A DNA stretch of 64,000 nt. It comes from Candidatus Endomicrobiellum basalitermitum (GTDB lineage Bacteria > Elusimicrobiota > Endomicrobiia > Endomicrobiales > Endomicrobiaceae). The notes beneath the pieces are model-generated. The model made no database searches. It was given only the letters and a program-made list of their open reading frames with translations, and was not told the origin of the DNA. The position numbers and the translations under genes were made by a program. The DNA lies in contig JAITDN010000003.1 of the NCBI GenBank assembly GCA_031282525.1, positions 186,001-250,000 of the forward strand. Direction: 5' to 3'. Positions 10,017-20,742 of the stretch are shown one piece after another (within the stretch, counting starts at the first letter, position 1; the number at the start of each line of letters is the position of its first letter).

Positions 10017-10397
10017 TAAAAATCCCTTCCATAATTTCTATCATATTAAAATTTCAAAAAATATATGCGAACACATAGCAATCAGCTATTATATTATATA
10101 TTTACAAAACAAATAACTACATAACTAATTATAAATATGTCATTCTTAAATAGATCACCAAGAAAATTTATAAAACTCTCAAAGATACTCAGATTCAAAA
10201 CATAATTAAAAGTCTTCTATATAATCTATCAGACAATATAAAAATTGATATATCCAAATTATACAACTAATGATATTCAATTATTTCTTGTTATACTTAA
10301 ATAAAAAATAGATATGGATATTTAAATTTTCAAATGCTTTTTGGATTTTAATTTATATATACGAACCTGTTTGATAAATGTATATGCAAAGATTATT

Positions 10398-10427
10398 AAG
10401 ATAGACAATTAAAGAGTTGTCTATCTT
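10398..10427. other. Perfect hairpin, 11-bp stem
   Basis: AAGATAGACAA pairs exactly with TTGTCTATCTT around an 8-base loop. No T run follows on either strand, so it is not a standard terminator. It lies in decayed DNA and its role, if any, is unknown. Confidence 0.5.
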
Positions 10428-10730
10428 TGAGAAGTGGGTTAAAAATATAAATAATTTTCAGAATTAACTCTCAATGCAAAATTTTACGGACGCAAAACGC
10501 TTTTTATTCGTTGTTTTGCAAGTAAATAAAGAATCTAAATAAACGCATCCAATCTCCTTTGAGACACTCTTATTATTCCACAAAAATTTTTTTATACTCT
10601 TGTACAAATCTGCAAACTTTCACCTGCAAGAGTTGTTATATGTATGATGTAGAGGATGAATTGATACGGTATTTCCTGATTCTGGCATTTAAAGTTATGA
10701 CAAGACTAGTTATGTGAAAACTATACAACA

Positions 10731-11043
10731 GTAGCAACTAATAAGATAGACGACTTAACAGATATTTTTAGAGAAAACGTTAAATATGTTTTATGTTCTT
10801 CTTTATAAAATACAATGATCTACTTTGTTAATTAATTAAAAAATTGATAAGACCAAATGAATTAAGCTCACGTCACATACTCGCAAGTTGTTCAAAAAAC
10901 TCAATTTACTACAAAAGAGTTTTTTTATAGCGACATAAGAAGGTGACGACAATATTATCAAGTATGCAATAAGGATAAAAAACGGCAATAGAAGCATTAA
11001 TGTGGTAACAAGCAAAAGTCTTAACACATCAAGAGCAGAATAA
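10731..11043 (+). pseudogene. Unidentified gene remnant
   Basis: Several plus-strand segments look protein-coding but are separated by stops and frame changes: VATNKIDDLTDIFRENVKYV at 10731-10808 and, in another frame, DDNIIKYAIRIKNGNRSINV and onward at 10945-11043. Between them a third frame reads IRPNELSSRHILASCSKNS. The segments are consecutive and collinear, as expected for one gene broken by indels. I do not recognise the family; the long minus-strand open frame across the same bases looks like a chance shadow. Confidence 0.4.
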
Positions 11044-11213
11044 CAGAAGAAGTGTACACAGATTTCAAACCACATAAACATTTTAATATGATTGACTACA
11101 TCAAAACTAACGAATAAACCTGACAAGATTTGATAACTTTAAACTTTTATCATTTCTCGTAGATGACATGTTAGAAACCATTATAGTCTCTAAAATTCAA
11201 AAACATGTCAAAA

Positions 11214-11285
11214 AGCGGGTGATGGGACTTGAACCCACGATCTTCTCGTTGGCAACGAGACGTTCTACCACTGAACTACACCCGC
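11214..11285 (-). tRNA. tRNA-Gly (anticodon GCC)
   Basis: The minus strand folds as a short-D-loop cloverleaf with acceptor GCGGGTG/CACCCGC, anticodon loop TTGCCAA (GCC), T arm GGGTTCAAGTCCC and discriminator U. No encoded CCA. It follows tRNA-Leu by 37 bases and may be cotranscribed with secG. Confidence 0.96.
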
Positions 11286-11322
11286 AAAAGGTTTGATTAC
11301 ACAAAATACATTTGATCGCTAA

Positions 11323-11404
11323 TGCTGAGGGCGGGACTTGAACCCGCATCCGATTAAGGACACGCCCCTCAAACGTGCGCGTATGCCAATTCCGCCACCC
11401 CAGC
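11323..11404 (-). tRNA. tRNA-Leu (anticodon GAG)
   Basis: Class II tRNA with a long variable arm on the minus strand. Acceptor GCTGAGG on the plus strand pairs with CCCCAGC, anticodon loop TTGAGGG (GAG), T arm GGGTTCAAGTCCC. secG followed by tRNA-Leu is a widespread bacterial gene order, also seen here. Confidence 0.95.
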
Positions 11405-11474
11405 AACAACAACATACTTTATCTTATTATTTGCTCACAAATTTCAGTTAAAGTATTCACAGAAATATTAAGCA

Positions 11475-11744
11475 CTACTGAACTACAGATATTATATTTA
11501 TGTTCACATAAAACTTCGCAAGTAGCAAAGAAATAATCAAGAATATACACGCCATAAAAACAGTTAGTTTATTTATAAAAGCTATTCCCGAGGGAGCATT
11601 AAAAATCTGATCACTTCCCCCTCCTCCAAAAACACCATGACCACCAACAATACCACTCTTTCCCGCTTGAAGAACAATTATAACAATCAATCCTATACAC
11701 GTTACATAATGAGAAAACTTTAAAGCAAAAAGTAAAATATTCAT
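11475..11744 (-). CDS. secG: Preprotein translocase subunit SecG
   Basis: Small inner-membrane partner of SecYE that assists SecA-driven export. The 89 residues contain two hydrophobic segments (about 8-26 and 58-78) joined by the glycine-rich cytosolic loop GGHGVFGGGGSDQIF typical of SecG. The following tRNA-Leu and preceding pgk match conserved neighbourhoods. Identification rests on the loop, topology and context because the family is short and divergent. Confidence 0.93.
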   Translation of the reverse strand: MNILLFALKFSHYVTCIGLIVIIVLQAGKSGIVGGHGVFGGGGSDQIFNAPSGIAFINKLTVFMACIFLIISLLLAKFYVNINIISVVQ

Positions 11745-11894
11745 ATTAACTTGATTATACTACAAAATCACATAAAACAACAAACTTATTAACTCTTTTT
11801 ATAATATTTATAATTTAAATTCAAAATATTTTAAGACCTAGAGATCTCCTTAAAAACAATAAAATAACAAAATTAGACATTATTAAAAAATTAC

Positions 11895-13142
11895 TTATTT
11901 ATCAGGTATACTAACAATACCTGGAAGTTCTTTACCCTCAAGAAATTCTAAAGAAGCTCCTCCACCCGTAGAAATATGGCTTATTCTTTTGTCTACTCCA
12001 GCTTTTTTAACCGCAGCAACCGAATCTCCTCCACCAATAACAGATATTACTCCTTTATCAGTTCCTTCGGCCACAAGTTTTGCAATTTCAATCGTTCCTT
12101 TGGAAAATTCGCCTATTTCAAAAATCCCAAGTGGCCCATTCCAAACTATGGTTTTTGCTGACTTAATCATTCTAGAGAATTTATCTATTGACTTAAATCC
12201 TATATCAACTCCAATAAATCCACTGGGAATAACTTCATCTAAAGTGGTCTTCACAGTGGCATCATTTGGAATATCTTTATTTAAAAAATTAACCTTATTT
12301 GTAATTATATGATCAATTGGTAACAAAAAATCAACTCTTCTATCTTCAGCTTTTTTAAAAAGTTCAACACACAAATCAAGTTTATCATTTTCAACCAACG
12401 AAGTCCCTATATTAATTCCGCGAGACTTCAAGAAAGTATAAGCCATCGCTCCGCCGATTATAATCGCATCAACTCTATTTAAAAAACTTCCTATAACATT
12501 TATTTTATCGGAGACTTTTGCCCCACCAAGAATTGCCAAGAAAGGCCTCAGTGGATTTTCAAGCACTTCACCTAAAAATTTCAATTCTTTTTCAACAAGA
12601 AACCCTACTGCTGCATTCTCAATATATTTTACAATGCCTACAGTTGAAGCATGAGACCTATGTACTGTCCCAAAAGCATCTTGAATAAAAATTTCAGCCA
12701 TTGAAGCAAGTTCTTTCGCAAACGCCTCCATTGCTGCCTTATCTCTCTCACCTGACTTAGATTTGCCTTCTTCTTCATAATGAAATCTAAGGTTCTCAAG
12801 TAAAAGTACTTCACCAGGTTTTAGATCACTTGCAGCTTTTTTAGATTGTACACTTATACAATCGCCTCCAAAAAATTTAACTGGTTTTCCCAACAACTCG
12901 CTTAAACGAATTGAAACTGGCATCAAACTCATTTCTGGAACAATTTTACCTTTAGGCCGTCCCAAATGAGCTATAATAATCACTGCGACATTCTCGTTCA
13001 AAAGATATTTTAATGTAGGTAAAGTTGATACTATTCTTTTATCGTCTGTTATCTCAAGATTTCCATCGAGAGGAACATTATAATCAAAACGAATTAAAAC
13101 TTTTTTTCCTTTTACATCAATATCTTTAAGCGTCTTTTTCAT
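11895..13142 (-). CDS. pgk: Phosphoglycerate kinase
   Basis: Glycolytic enzyme converting 1,3-bisphosphoglycerate plus ADP to 3-phosphoglycerate and ATP. From MKKTLKDIDVKGKKVLIRFD the protein has 415 residues, the family norm. It shows RFDYNVP, the substrate-binding AHLGRPKG, LLENLRFH, and the C-terminal nucleotide region ending GGGDSVAAV and STGGGASLEFLEGKELPG. The ATG at 13142 is chosen over the ATG at 13181 because GAGGAG lies five bases upstream and the longer form adds 13 atypical residues. It follows gapA; tpiA, often next, is missing. Confidence 0.97.
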   Translation of the reverse strand: MKKTLKDIDVKGKKVLIRFDYNVPLDGNLEITDDKRIVSTLPTLKYLLNENVAVIIIAHLGRPKGKIVPEMSLMPVSIRLSELLGKPVKFFGGDCISVQSKKAASDLKPGEVLLLENLRFHYEEEGKSKSGERDKAAMEAFAKELASMAEIFIQDAFGTVHRSHASTVGIVKYIENAAVGFLVEKELKFLGEVLENPLRPFLAILGGAKVSDKINVIGSFLNRVDAIIIGGAMAYTFLKSRGINIGTSLVENDKLDLCVELFKKAEDRRVDFLLPIDHIITNKVNFLNKDIPNDATVKTTLDEVIPSGFIGVDIGFKSIDKFSRMIKSAKTIVWNGPLGIFEIGEFSKGTIEIAKLVAEGTDKGVISVIGGGDSVAAVKKAGVDKRISHISTGGGASLEFLEGKELPGIVSIPDK

Positions 13143-13297
13143 TTTTCTCCTCACTAAAACCGAAAAAACCGCACCACACAAAGTTACATGTATGCACGGC
13201 TTTCAGATAATCCTTTAACATATAATAAAAAAAACAACTCATCACAATTATGAAATTTTAAATTTAAGTGCTTTTTGTTTCTTCTAACTTCCAAATT

Positions 13298-14757
<1,460 letters not shown>

Positions 14758-15792
14758 GTGAGTGTCGCAAAGAAAATTATTTCTCAACATTTGTTAAGTG
14801 GAAAGATGGAAGTAGGACATGAAATTGGACTTAAAATAGATCAGACTCTTACCCAAGACGCCACAGGCACAATGACATACCTACAATTTGAGGCTATGGG
14901 TATTCCAAAAATAAAAACAAAATTATCTGTAAGCTATGTAGATCACAATACTTTGCAGTCAGGTTTTGAAAACGCTGATGATCATAAATTTTTACAAACT
15001 ATAGCGGCAAAGTATGGAATAATTTTTTCACCTGCAGGAAATGGTATATGCCATCAAATACATTTGGAAAGATTCGGTATCCCCAAAATGACTCTTATAG
15101 GATCAGATTCTCACTCCCCAACTTGCGGAGGAATTGGTATGCTTGCTTTTGGAACTGGAGGCCTTGATGTTCTGTGCCATCATAGCAGGACAACCTTTTC
15201 ATATAACCATGCCTAAAATTGTAAAAGTGAATCTCAAAGGTAGATTAAGAGAGTGGGTAAGTGCAAAAGACATAATCCTTGAACTCTTAAGACTTCAAAG
15301 TGTTAAAGGAGGCAGAGGGAAAATATATGAATTTTCAGGTGAAGGAGTCAAGACTTTGTCTGTACCTGAAAGAGCAACAATTACAAACATGGGAACTGAG
15401 CTTGGAGAAACTACAAGTATATTTCCATCTGATAACGTAACAAAAGATTTTTTAGAAAAACAAGTTGGATAAGAATTGAAGCAGGAGAAAACGCAACTTA
15501 CGATGAAGAAATTGAAATAGACCTAAATATATTAGAGTCACTAATTGCTGCACCACATATGCCAGACAATATAAAAAAAGTAAAAGATTTGGAAGGAATA
15601 AAAGTAGATCAGGTAGGCATAGGTTCGTGTACAAATTCATCGCTTGCAGATATGCTTTTAACAGCAGAAGTTTTAAAAGGTAAGAAATCTTTATTTCGCC
15701 AGGTTCAAGGCAAGTCCTTGCAATGCTTTCACATTCAGATGCATTATTTAATATCATTGAAAGTGGTGCTAGAATTCTTGAAATTGGATAAA
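14758..15792 (+). pseudogene. acnA: Decayed aconitate hydratase
   Basis: Remnant of a bacterial aconitase. The first piece starts at a GTG with AAGGGG upstream and reads VAKKIISQHLLSGKMEVG, then SDSHSPTCGGIGMLAFGTGG. Frame changes near 15165, 15470 and 15690 move the homology through AGQPFHITMPKIVKVNLKG, SVPERATITNMGTELG, VGIGSCTNSSLADML and HSDALFNIIESGARILEIG. It stops just where the iron-sulfur CGPCIG motif should follow, so roughly the C-terminal half is deleted. With at least three frameshifts and the lost cluster ligands it cannot yield active enzyme; this implies an incomplete oxidative TCA cycle. Confidence 0.93.
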
Positions 15793-16177
15793 AAAAACAA
15801 CTAACTAAATACATATTGTTGTAAAAAAACTATATCAACAAAGTATGAATGTAATTTAATTCATTCATAAATAATAAAAGAATTAAATATGGGAAGCAAG
15901 ACAAGAACAAAACAAATAACTTTGTTAAAAACTATGATGACCAAAACAAAGGAAGCACAAAGATAACTTCAGCTCCAATTTATAGATATAATAAATATAA
16001 TGAGGGGGGGGTATATAAATATTAAAAGATATCATTTGTTTGAACGATCCTATATAGAAAGAAACAAGTACTCAAAAAAAATAACCCGATTAAACCTATA
16101 ACTGAGGAAGACTGGGGCACGGTAGCGAATATATGTATCAATTGTATATTTAACTGAATTTATCATAATCAAATAAT
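15793..16177. other. Gap with short frame remnants and a G8 tract
   Basis: No intact gene. A 26-codon frame starts at ATG 15889 (MGSKTRTKQITLLKTMM) and a frame at 16080-16156 reads NNPIKPITEEDWGTVANI. Both look like coding scraps but I cannot assign them. Eight consecutive G occur at 16004-16011. The sequence may be the tail of the lost aconitase neighbourhood. Confidence 0.35.
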
Positions 16178-17272
16178 ATGAAACTAGGAATTGTCGGTCT
16201 CCCTAATGTGGGAAAATCAACATTATTTAACTCTATAACAAAAGCTAATGCACAAGTAGCAAATTATCCTTTTTGCACTATTAATCCAAATATAGGCACA
16301 GTCTTGGTTCCTGATGAACGTTTAAATTTTCTTGAAAAACTTTACAAACCTAAGAAAAAAATTCAATCAGTAGTAGAATTTGTAGATATTGCAGGACTTG
16401 TAAAAGGAGCGTCAAACGGAGAAGGATTGGGCAATCAATTTCTAGAACACATAAGAAAAACCACTGCAATAGTTCATGTGATAAGATGTTTTGAAGATAA
16501 AAATATTTCCCATGTCATGGGAAATGATGTTGATCCATTAAGAGATATAGAAATCATAGAAACCGAGCTTATATTAGCCGATTTAGAATCTATATCAAAA
16601 AGACTTGAAAGATTTGAAAAAAGTGCTAGACTCAATGATAAAAAAACATCTGCAGAAAAACATCTTGCAATAAAGTTAAAAACTTATCTTGATAAAGGAA
16701 ATCCAGTTAGGACTCTCGAACTTGATACTAATGAAAAAACAATATTAAAGGATTTTTTTTTAATAACCTCAAAACCCATTTTATATGTTTGTAATGTTTC
16801 AGAAGATGACTTACCCTTAATGGAAAACAAATATACAAAAATCGTAAATAAAAATTTCAAAAAGAATCATATACAAGTAATAACTATATGTGCAAAAATT
16901 GAAGCAGAACTCTATGAACTCCCTGAAGATGATCAAAAAACCTTTTTAAAAGATTTAGGATTAAAAGAATCCGCTCTCAATCGCTTAATAAAATCAGGAT
17001 ATGAACTGCTCAGACTTGCGACATTTTTTACAGTAGGAAAAGATGAAGTAAAAGCGTGGACTATAAAAAGTGGAGCATTGGCTCCACAAGCAGCTGGTAA
17101 AATACATTCAGATTTCGAAAGAGGATTTATAAGAGCTGAAGTCATGAATTTTGACGATTTAACTAGACTTGGTAGCGAAAAAGCCGTTAAAGATGCTGGA
17201 TTACTAAAAAGCAAAGGAAAAGAATACTTAGTCAAAGATGGCGATATAATAGAATTTCGCTTTAATGTATAA
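16178..17272 (+). CDS. ychF: Ribosome-binding ATPase/GTPase YchF (OLA1 family)
   Basis: Translation-associated P-loop NTPase of the Obg-related class that prefers ATP in studied members. At 364 residues it has the usual length, with GLPNVGKST at 6-14, the NYPFCTINPN switch region, DIAGLVKGASNGEGLGNQFL, a helical insert, and a C-terminal TGS domain (about 275-360, ending VKDGDIIEFRFNV). No clear Shine-Dalgarno precedes the ATG. It stands alone on the plus strand. Confidence 0.97.
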   Translation: MKLGIVGLPNVGKSTLFNSITKANAQVANYPFCTINPNIGTVLVPDERLNFLEKLYKPKKKIQSVVEFVDIAGLVKGASNGEGLGNQFLEHIRKTTAIVHVIRCFEDKNISHVMGNDVDPLRDIEIIETELILADLESISKRLERFEKSARLNDKKTSAEKHLAIKLKTYLDKGNPVRTLELDTNEKTILKDFFLITSKPILYVCNVSEDDLPLMENKYTKIVNKNFKKNHIQVITICAKIEAELYELPEDDQKTFLKDLGLKESALNRLIKSGYELLRLATFFTVGKDEVKAWTIKSGALAPQAAGKIHSDFERGFIRAEVMNFDDLTRLGSEKAVKDAGLLKSKGKEYLVKDGDIIEFRFNV

Positions 17273-17555
17273 AAATTATAAAAATATATTCTTTGATTTT
17301 GACTATACAATACAATTAACTTTTACAATCTACAATCATTTCTGAAATTAAATGTAAAACAAATATTTTAAAGTTAATTTGATTAATAAAACATAAATTT
17401 GTAGAATTCCTTATTAGAATCAAAGTATTTTTTAGTTTACAAATATAATAATTTAAGTTTCGTAATAAAGCATATGTACGCATGTATTATGTCTACGTAT
17501 TCAAGTTAACAATTCAAATGAAATCTCATATGCCTTTAAAGGGGAGTAAAAAAAG

Positions 17556-18611
17556 ATGAAAAGATTTTTTGTAGTAGTACTGATGACAATTTTTATGACA
17601 TTAAACATCTTTGCGACACCAAAAGTTATAGATCAGACTTTAGCTATAGTAAACGGTGAACCTATTTTCGCATCGGAATTCAATAAATCGTTTACACCTT
17701 TAATTAAAGTGTACAAGCAAACTATACCAGCTAAAGAACAAACAGACCAGAAAATCAAAGAACTTAAGGACATTATCTTAGATGAAAAAATTAATGAAAC
17801 TCTCTTGCTACAAGAAGCAAAGAAGCAGAAAATTAAAGTTTCAAAAATGGAAATTAATAATAGTATTAATAGTTTTAAAAAACTATTCAAAAATGAAGTC
17901 GAATTTAATTCATGGCTTAGAGAAATGAATATGACAACTGCAGATTTTGAAAATAAACTTATACTCGTAAAGCTCTTAGAAAGAGAAGTAACACCTAATC
18001 TAAAAATGCCAACTGAGACGGAATTAAAAGCTTTTTATGATAAAGCTATTGTAAAAATGAAAAATAAAAACACAAATTTAAATACTTCAAATCTTTCACT
18101 TGAAGATAGTTTAATTGCAGCCATTGCTAACGACATTAAAATAAATTCTAGCGAATGTGTAAGAATAAAACACATTTTTATCAGCTGCCCCAAAAATGTA
18201 ACTAGTTCTAAAATAAAAATGGCACAAGAAAAAATTGCAATTGTTAAAAGAGAACTTCAAAAACAAACTTTCGTAGATGTTGTAAAACAATATTCTGAAG
18301 ACCCCGTTTCTAAAACAAGAAATGGTGACTTAGGATTAATTGTAAAAAATGATGAAAATTATCATCCGGATATAAGTAAAACTGCTTTTGGCATAAAAGT
18401 CGGGGATTACACCAAAGATCCTATAAAAACAGATACTGGATATCATTTTATAAAAGTTGAAGAAAAACACGCAAGTAAGAGTATAACTTTTGATGACGTT
18501 AAAAATAATATATCTCAAATTTTGCAACACTACAACCTTGCAAAAGCTGTTGAGACATATGTTAATAATTTAAAACTAAAAGCAAGTATTAAAATGAGTA
18601 AGACCTGGTAG
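17556..18611 (+). CDS. surA: Periplasmic peptidyl-prolyl isomerase, SurA-like
   Basis: Chaperone/isomerase expected to help fold outer-membrane and exported proteins. A Sec signal peptide (KRFFVVVLMTIFMTLNIFA, about 1-21) has no lipobox Cys, so the product should be soluble in the periplasm. A SurA N-terminal helical domain (about 25-150) precedes one parvulin domain at about 200-300 with VRIKHIFISCP, YSEDPVSKTRNGDLG and TDTGYHFIKVEE. E. coli SurA has two parvulin domains, so this is a shorter form; PrsA-like naming is possible. The following decayed pdxA reproduces the surA-pdxA gene order. Confidence 0.85.
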   Translation: MKRFFVVVLMTIFMTLNIFATPKVIDQTLAIVNGEPIFASEFNKSFTPLIKVYKQTIPAKEQTDQKIKELKDIILDEKINETLLLQEAKKQKIKVSKMEINNSINSFKKLFKNEVEFNSWLREMNMTTADFENKLILVKLLEREVTPNLKMPTETELKAFYDKAIVKMKNKNTNLNTSNLSLEDSLIAAIANDIKINSSECVRIKHIFISCPKNVTSSKIKMAQEKIAIVKRELQKQTFVDVVKQYSEDPVSKTRNGDLGLIVKNDENYHPDISKTAFGIKVGDYTKDPIKTDTGYHFIKVEEKHASKSITFDDVKNNISQILQHYNLAKAVETYVNNLKLKASIKMSKTW

Positions 18612-18652
18612 ATGTATGGGATAAAAATCTATTTGAAATAAGTAGTATATAA

Positions 18653-19514
18653 ATGATAAAACCTCATCTAACGATTAGATTGGGCGATCCTGCAGGTATA
18701 GGTTGCGAAATAGTTGAAAGGACTGTAAATTCTACAACTATAAAAAGAGTTTGCAGTCCTGTTGTGTTTGGTGACATATTTTTTTCTAGCAATTTTAAAA
18801 ATACTGAATTTATTCCATCTTCTAACGCTGGAAGCTTACTTAAAACAGGATATCCATCAACAAAAGCTGGAGTAATTGCAATATCTGCGATATATGAAGC
18901 CGTAAAGTATTGCATGAATGGTATATATATAGGGTTTCAGATCTTGTTACAACACAGCCCCAGTTTCAAAAGAATCACCGAAAATGGCAGGAGTAAAATA
19001 CCAAGGGCATACAGAGAATTACTTGCTTCTCTCACAAAAAGTAGGAAGGTTGCAATGATGATGGCTTGTAAAAATATACACGGTGTTATGGTTACAAGAC
19101 ATATCCCTGTTGAAAAAATATAAAAGTCGCTTTATGTGGTTTAAACCCACATGCTGGTGATAATTCAATTTTAGGCCTTGAGGAAAAAAAAATCATATTA
19201 CCAGCATACAAAATATTAAAAAAGGCAGGTATTAATATAACAAAACCATTACCTGCAGATTCGGCTTGGTTAAAAACTAAAAATGGACAGTATGATTTGA
19301 TATGTTCAATGTATCACGATCAAGTGATGATACCCTTGAAATGTATTGACGATACAAAAATAGTAAATGTCACAATTGGTCTTCCTTTTATAAGAACATC
19401 TCCCGAACATGGAACAGCGTTTGTGATATCGTAGGTAAGAATAAGGCAAATGAAAGTGCAATGAAAGAGGAATATTATATGCTGCACGTAATGCTAAATA
19501 ATTATGACAATTAA
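18653..19514 (+). pseudogene. pdxA: Decayed 4-hydroxythreonine-4-phosphate dehydrogenase
   Basis: Remnant of PdxA, the NAD-dependent enzyme of DXP-dependent pyridoxal phosphate synthesis. It begins HLTIRLGDPAGIGCEIV, like the family N-terminus, and after a stop at 19121-19123 homology resumes in another frame with ALCGLNPHAGDNSILGLEE, LPADSAWL, MYHDQVMIPLK and GLPFIRTSPEHGTAF. A stop and frame change follow near 19433, with the tail (ANESAMKEEYYM) up to 19514. Internal sequence is also missing compared with the usual 320-340 residues. The metal-binding His and active-site blocks survive only as separated scraps, so the gene is dead. Confidence 0.9.
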
Positions 19515-19710
19515 CAATTATAATTCCATTTAATAAGCAAAGATAGTAAATTTATAATTCTTTTTAAAGTTATAAATGGAGAGTATAGGTATAAAATAGT
19601 ATATAATCAGTTAATATTCATTATTTATTCTGAAACAACAATATTAGAACTTTCATCAAAATCAAAGTAAAACTAAAAGTAACAAAAATTTCCATAACTC
19701 TCATTTAAGA

Positions 19711-20586
19711 ATGAAATTACATCTGAAAGCACCAGCGAAAATCAACTTTTTTTTAGAAATCAAAAACAAAAGATCTGACGGATATCACAACTTAAAAAGC
19801 GTTATGCAAACTGTTAGTTTATATGATGAACTTTTTTTTGAACTTACAGACAGTAAAATTTTATTTGAATGCGAAAACAAACATTTACCTATCAATAAAG
19901 AAAATATTGTTTATAAAGCGGCACATATGATTAAAGAGCATTATAACGTAAATAAAGGGGTAAAGATACACTTGAAAAAAGAAATTCCTATTAAAGCTGG
20001 CTTGGGTGGCGGATCTTCTGACGCTGCCTCAACACTTAAAGCCCTAGTCAAATTATGGAATATAGAAACATCGAAAGATAAACTAAAGAAAATTGCTGTA
20101 AAACTTGGTGCTGATGTTCCATTTTTTCTCACATCTGGGACAGCTTTATGCGAGGGAATAGGAGAAATTATTACCCCATTAAAAAATATTGAAAAATTAA
20201 ACATGGTTCTTGTAAATCCAGATTTCGGACTCAGTAGTAAGGATGTATATAAAAAAATAAAATTCCCGTTGACAAATCAAGTTAAAATTAATAGGATAAT
20301 TTCTTCTATTATTAACGGTTGTTTTAATAAAAAAGAGGTTTTTAATTATTGTTTTAATAGATTTGAAGAGTTTGTTTTTCCTATATATCCTGAAATAGCA
20401 AAAATTAGAAAAATTCTAAATGAATTAGGTTGTGTAAGTCTTATGTCAGGCTCTGGCACGACAGTTTTTGGAATTTATGACAACAAAGCTGGAACTGAAA
20501 AACTTAAGTCAAAACTTAATAAATATAAATGGAAAACTTGGTTTGTCAATACAATTAAGTTAATAGCTTTTTGCACAATGTTTTGA
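19711..20586 (+). CDS. ispE: 4-diphosphocytidyl-2-C-methyl-D-erythritol kinase
   Basis: GHMP-family kinase phosphorylating CDP-ME in the MEP isoprenoid pathway. Family features in the 291-residue protein: N-terminal LKAPAKINFFLEI with catalytic Lys, GYHNLKSVMQ, the ATP-binding PIKAGLGGGSSDAAS at 93-107, GADVPFFL and the C-terminal MSGSGTTVFG. Other MEP genes in the window are dxs, dxr and ispG; ispD, ispF and ispH are not seen. It lies downstream of the pdxA remnant, the position it often takes beside ribosome-modification genes in other bacteria. Confidence 0.97.
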   Translation: MKLHLKAPAKINFFLEIKNKRSDGYHNLKSVMQTVSLYDELFFELTDSKILFECENKHLPINKENIVYKAAHMIKEHYNVNKGVKIHLKKEIPIKAGLGGGSSDAASTLKALVKLWNIETSKDKLKKIAVKLGADVPFFLTSGTALCEGIGEIITPLKNIEKLNMVLVNPDFGLSSKDVYKKIKFPLTNQVKINRIISSIINGCFNKKEVFNYCFNRFEEFVFPIYPEIAKIRKILNELGCVSLMSGSGTTVFGIYDNKAGTEKLKSKLNKYKWKTWFVNTIKLIAFCTMF

Positions 20587-20613
20587 TTTTACATCTATAA
20601 CGCATTGTGAGAT

Positions 20614-20684
20614 TCCGGGATTGTGTAATGGTAGCACAAGGGAATTTGGATCCCTTTGTCTAGGTTCGAATCCTAGTCCCGGAG
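20614..20684 (+). tRNA. tRNA-Gln (anticodon TTG)
   Basis: Cloverleaf on the plus strand: acceptor TCCGGGA/TCCCGGA, anticodon stem AGGGA/TCCCT around loop ATTTGGA (TTG), T arm AGGTTCGAATCCT and discriminator G. CCA is not encoded. Confidence 0.96.
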
Positions 20685-20742
20685 TGTCTTATAATAAACA
20701 ATAATACTGTAATAGTAGCAATTCAATTATAGAATGTAAAAA

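Larger units (their letters stand above)
10017..11213. other. Degraded intergenic region
   Basis: 1.2 kb without an intact gene. It holds a perfect 11-bp hairpin (10398-10427), a short minus-strand open stretch near 10450-10580 (RVSKEIGCVYLDSL and following, no start), and plus-strand protein-like scraps described separately at 10731-11043. Codon-like segments interrupted by stops in alternating frames suggest one or more dead genes. Confidence 0.5.

Noticed and set aside
10836-11126. 96-codon hydrophobic minus-strand open frame
   Set aside because: It is the antisense of the protein-like plus-strand scraps and shows no family features.
15134-15472. Separate gene in the middle of the aconitase region
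   Set aside because: Its sequence is the direct continuation of aconitase homology after a frameshift.
18653-19123. Treating the first pdxA piece as a short functional gene
   Set aside because: It lacks the second half of the active site, which continues in other frames downstream; a pseudogene explains all pieces.
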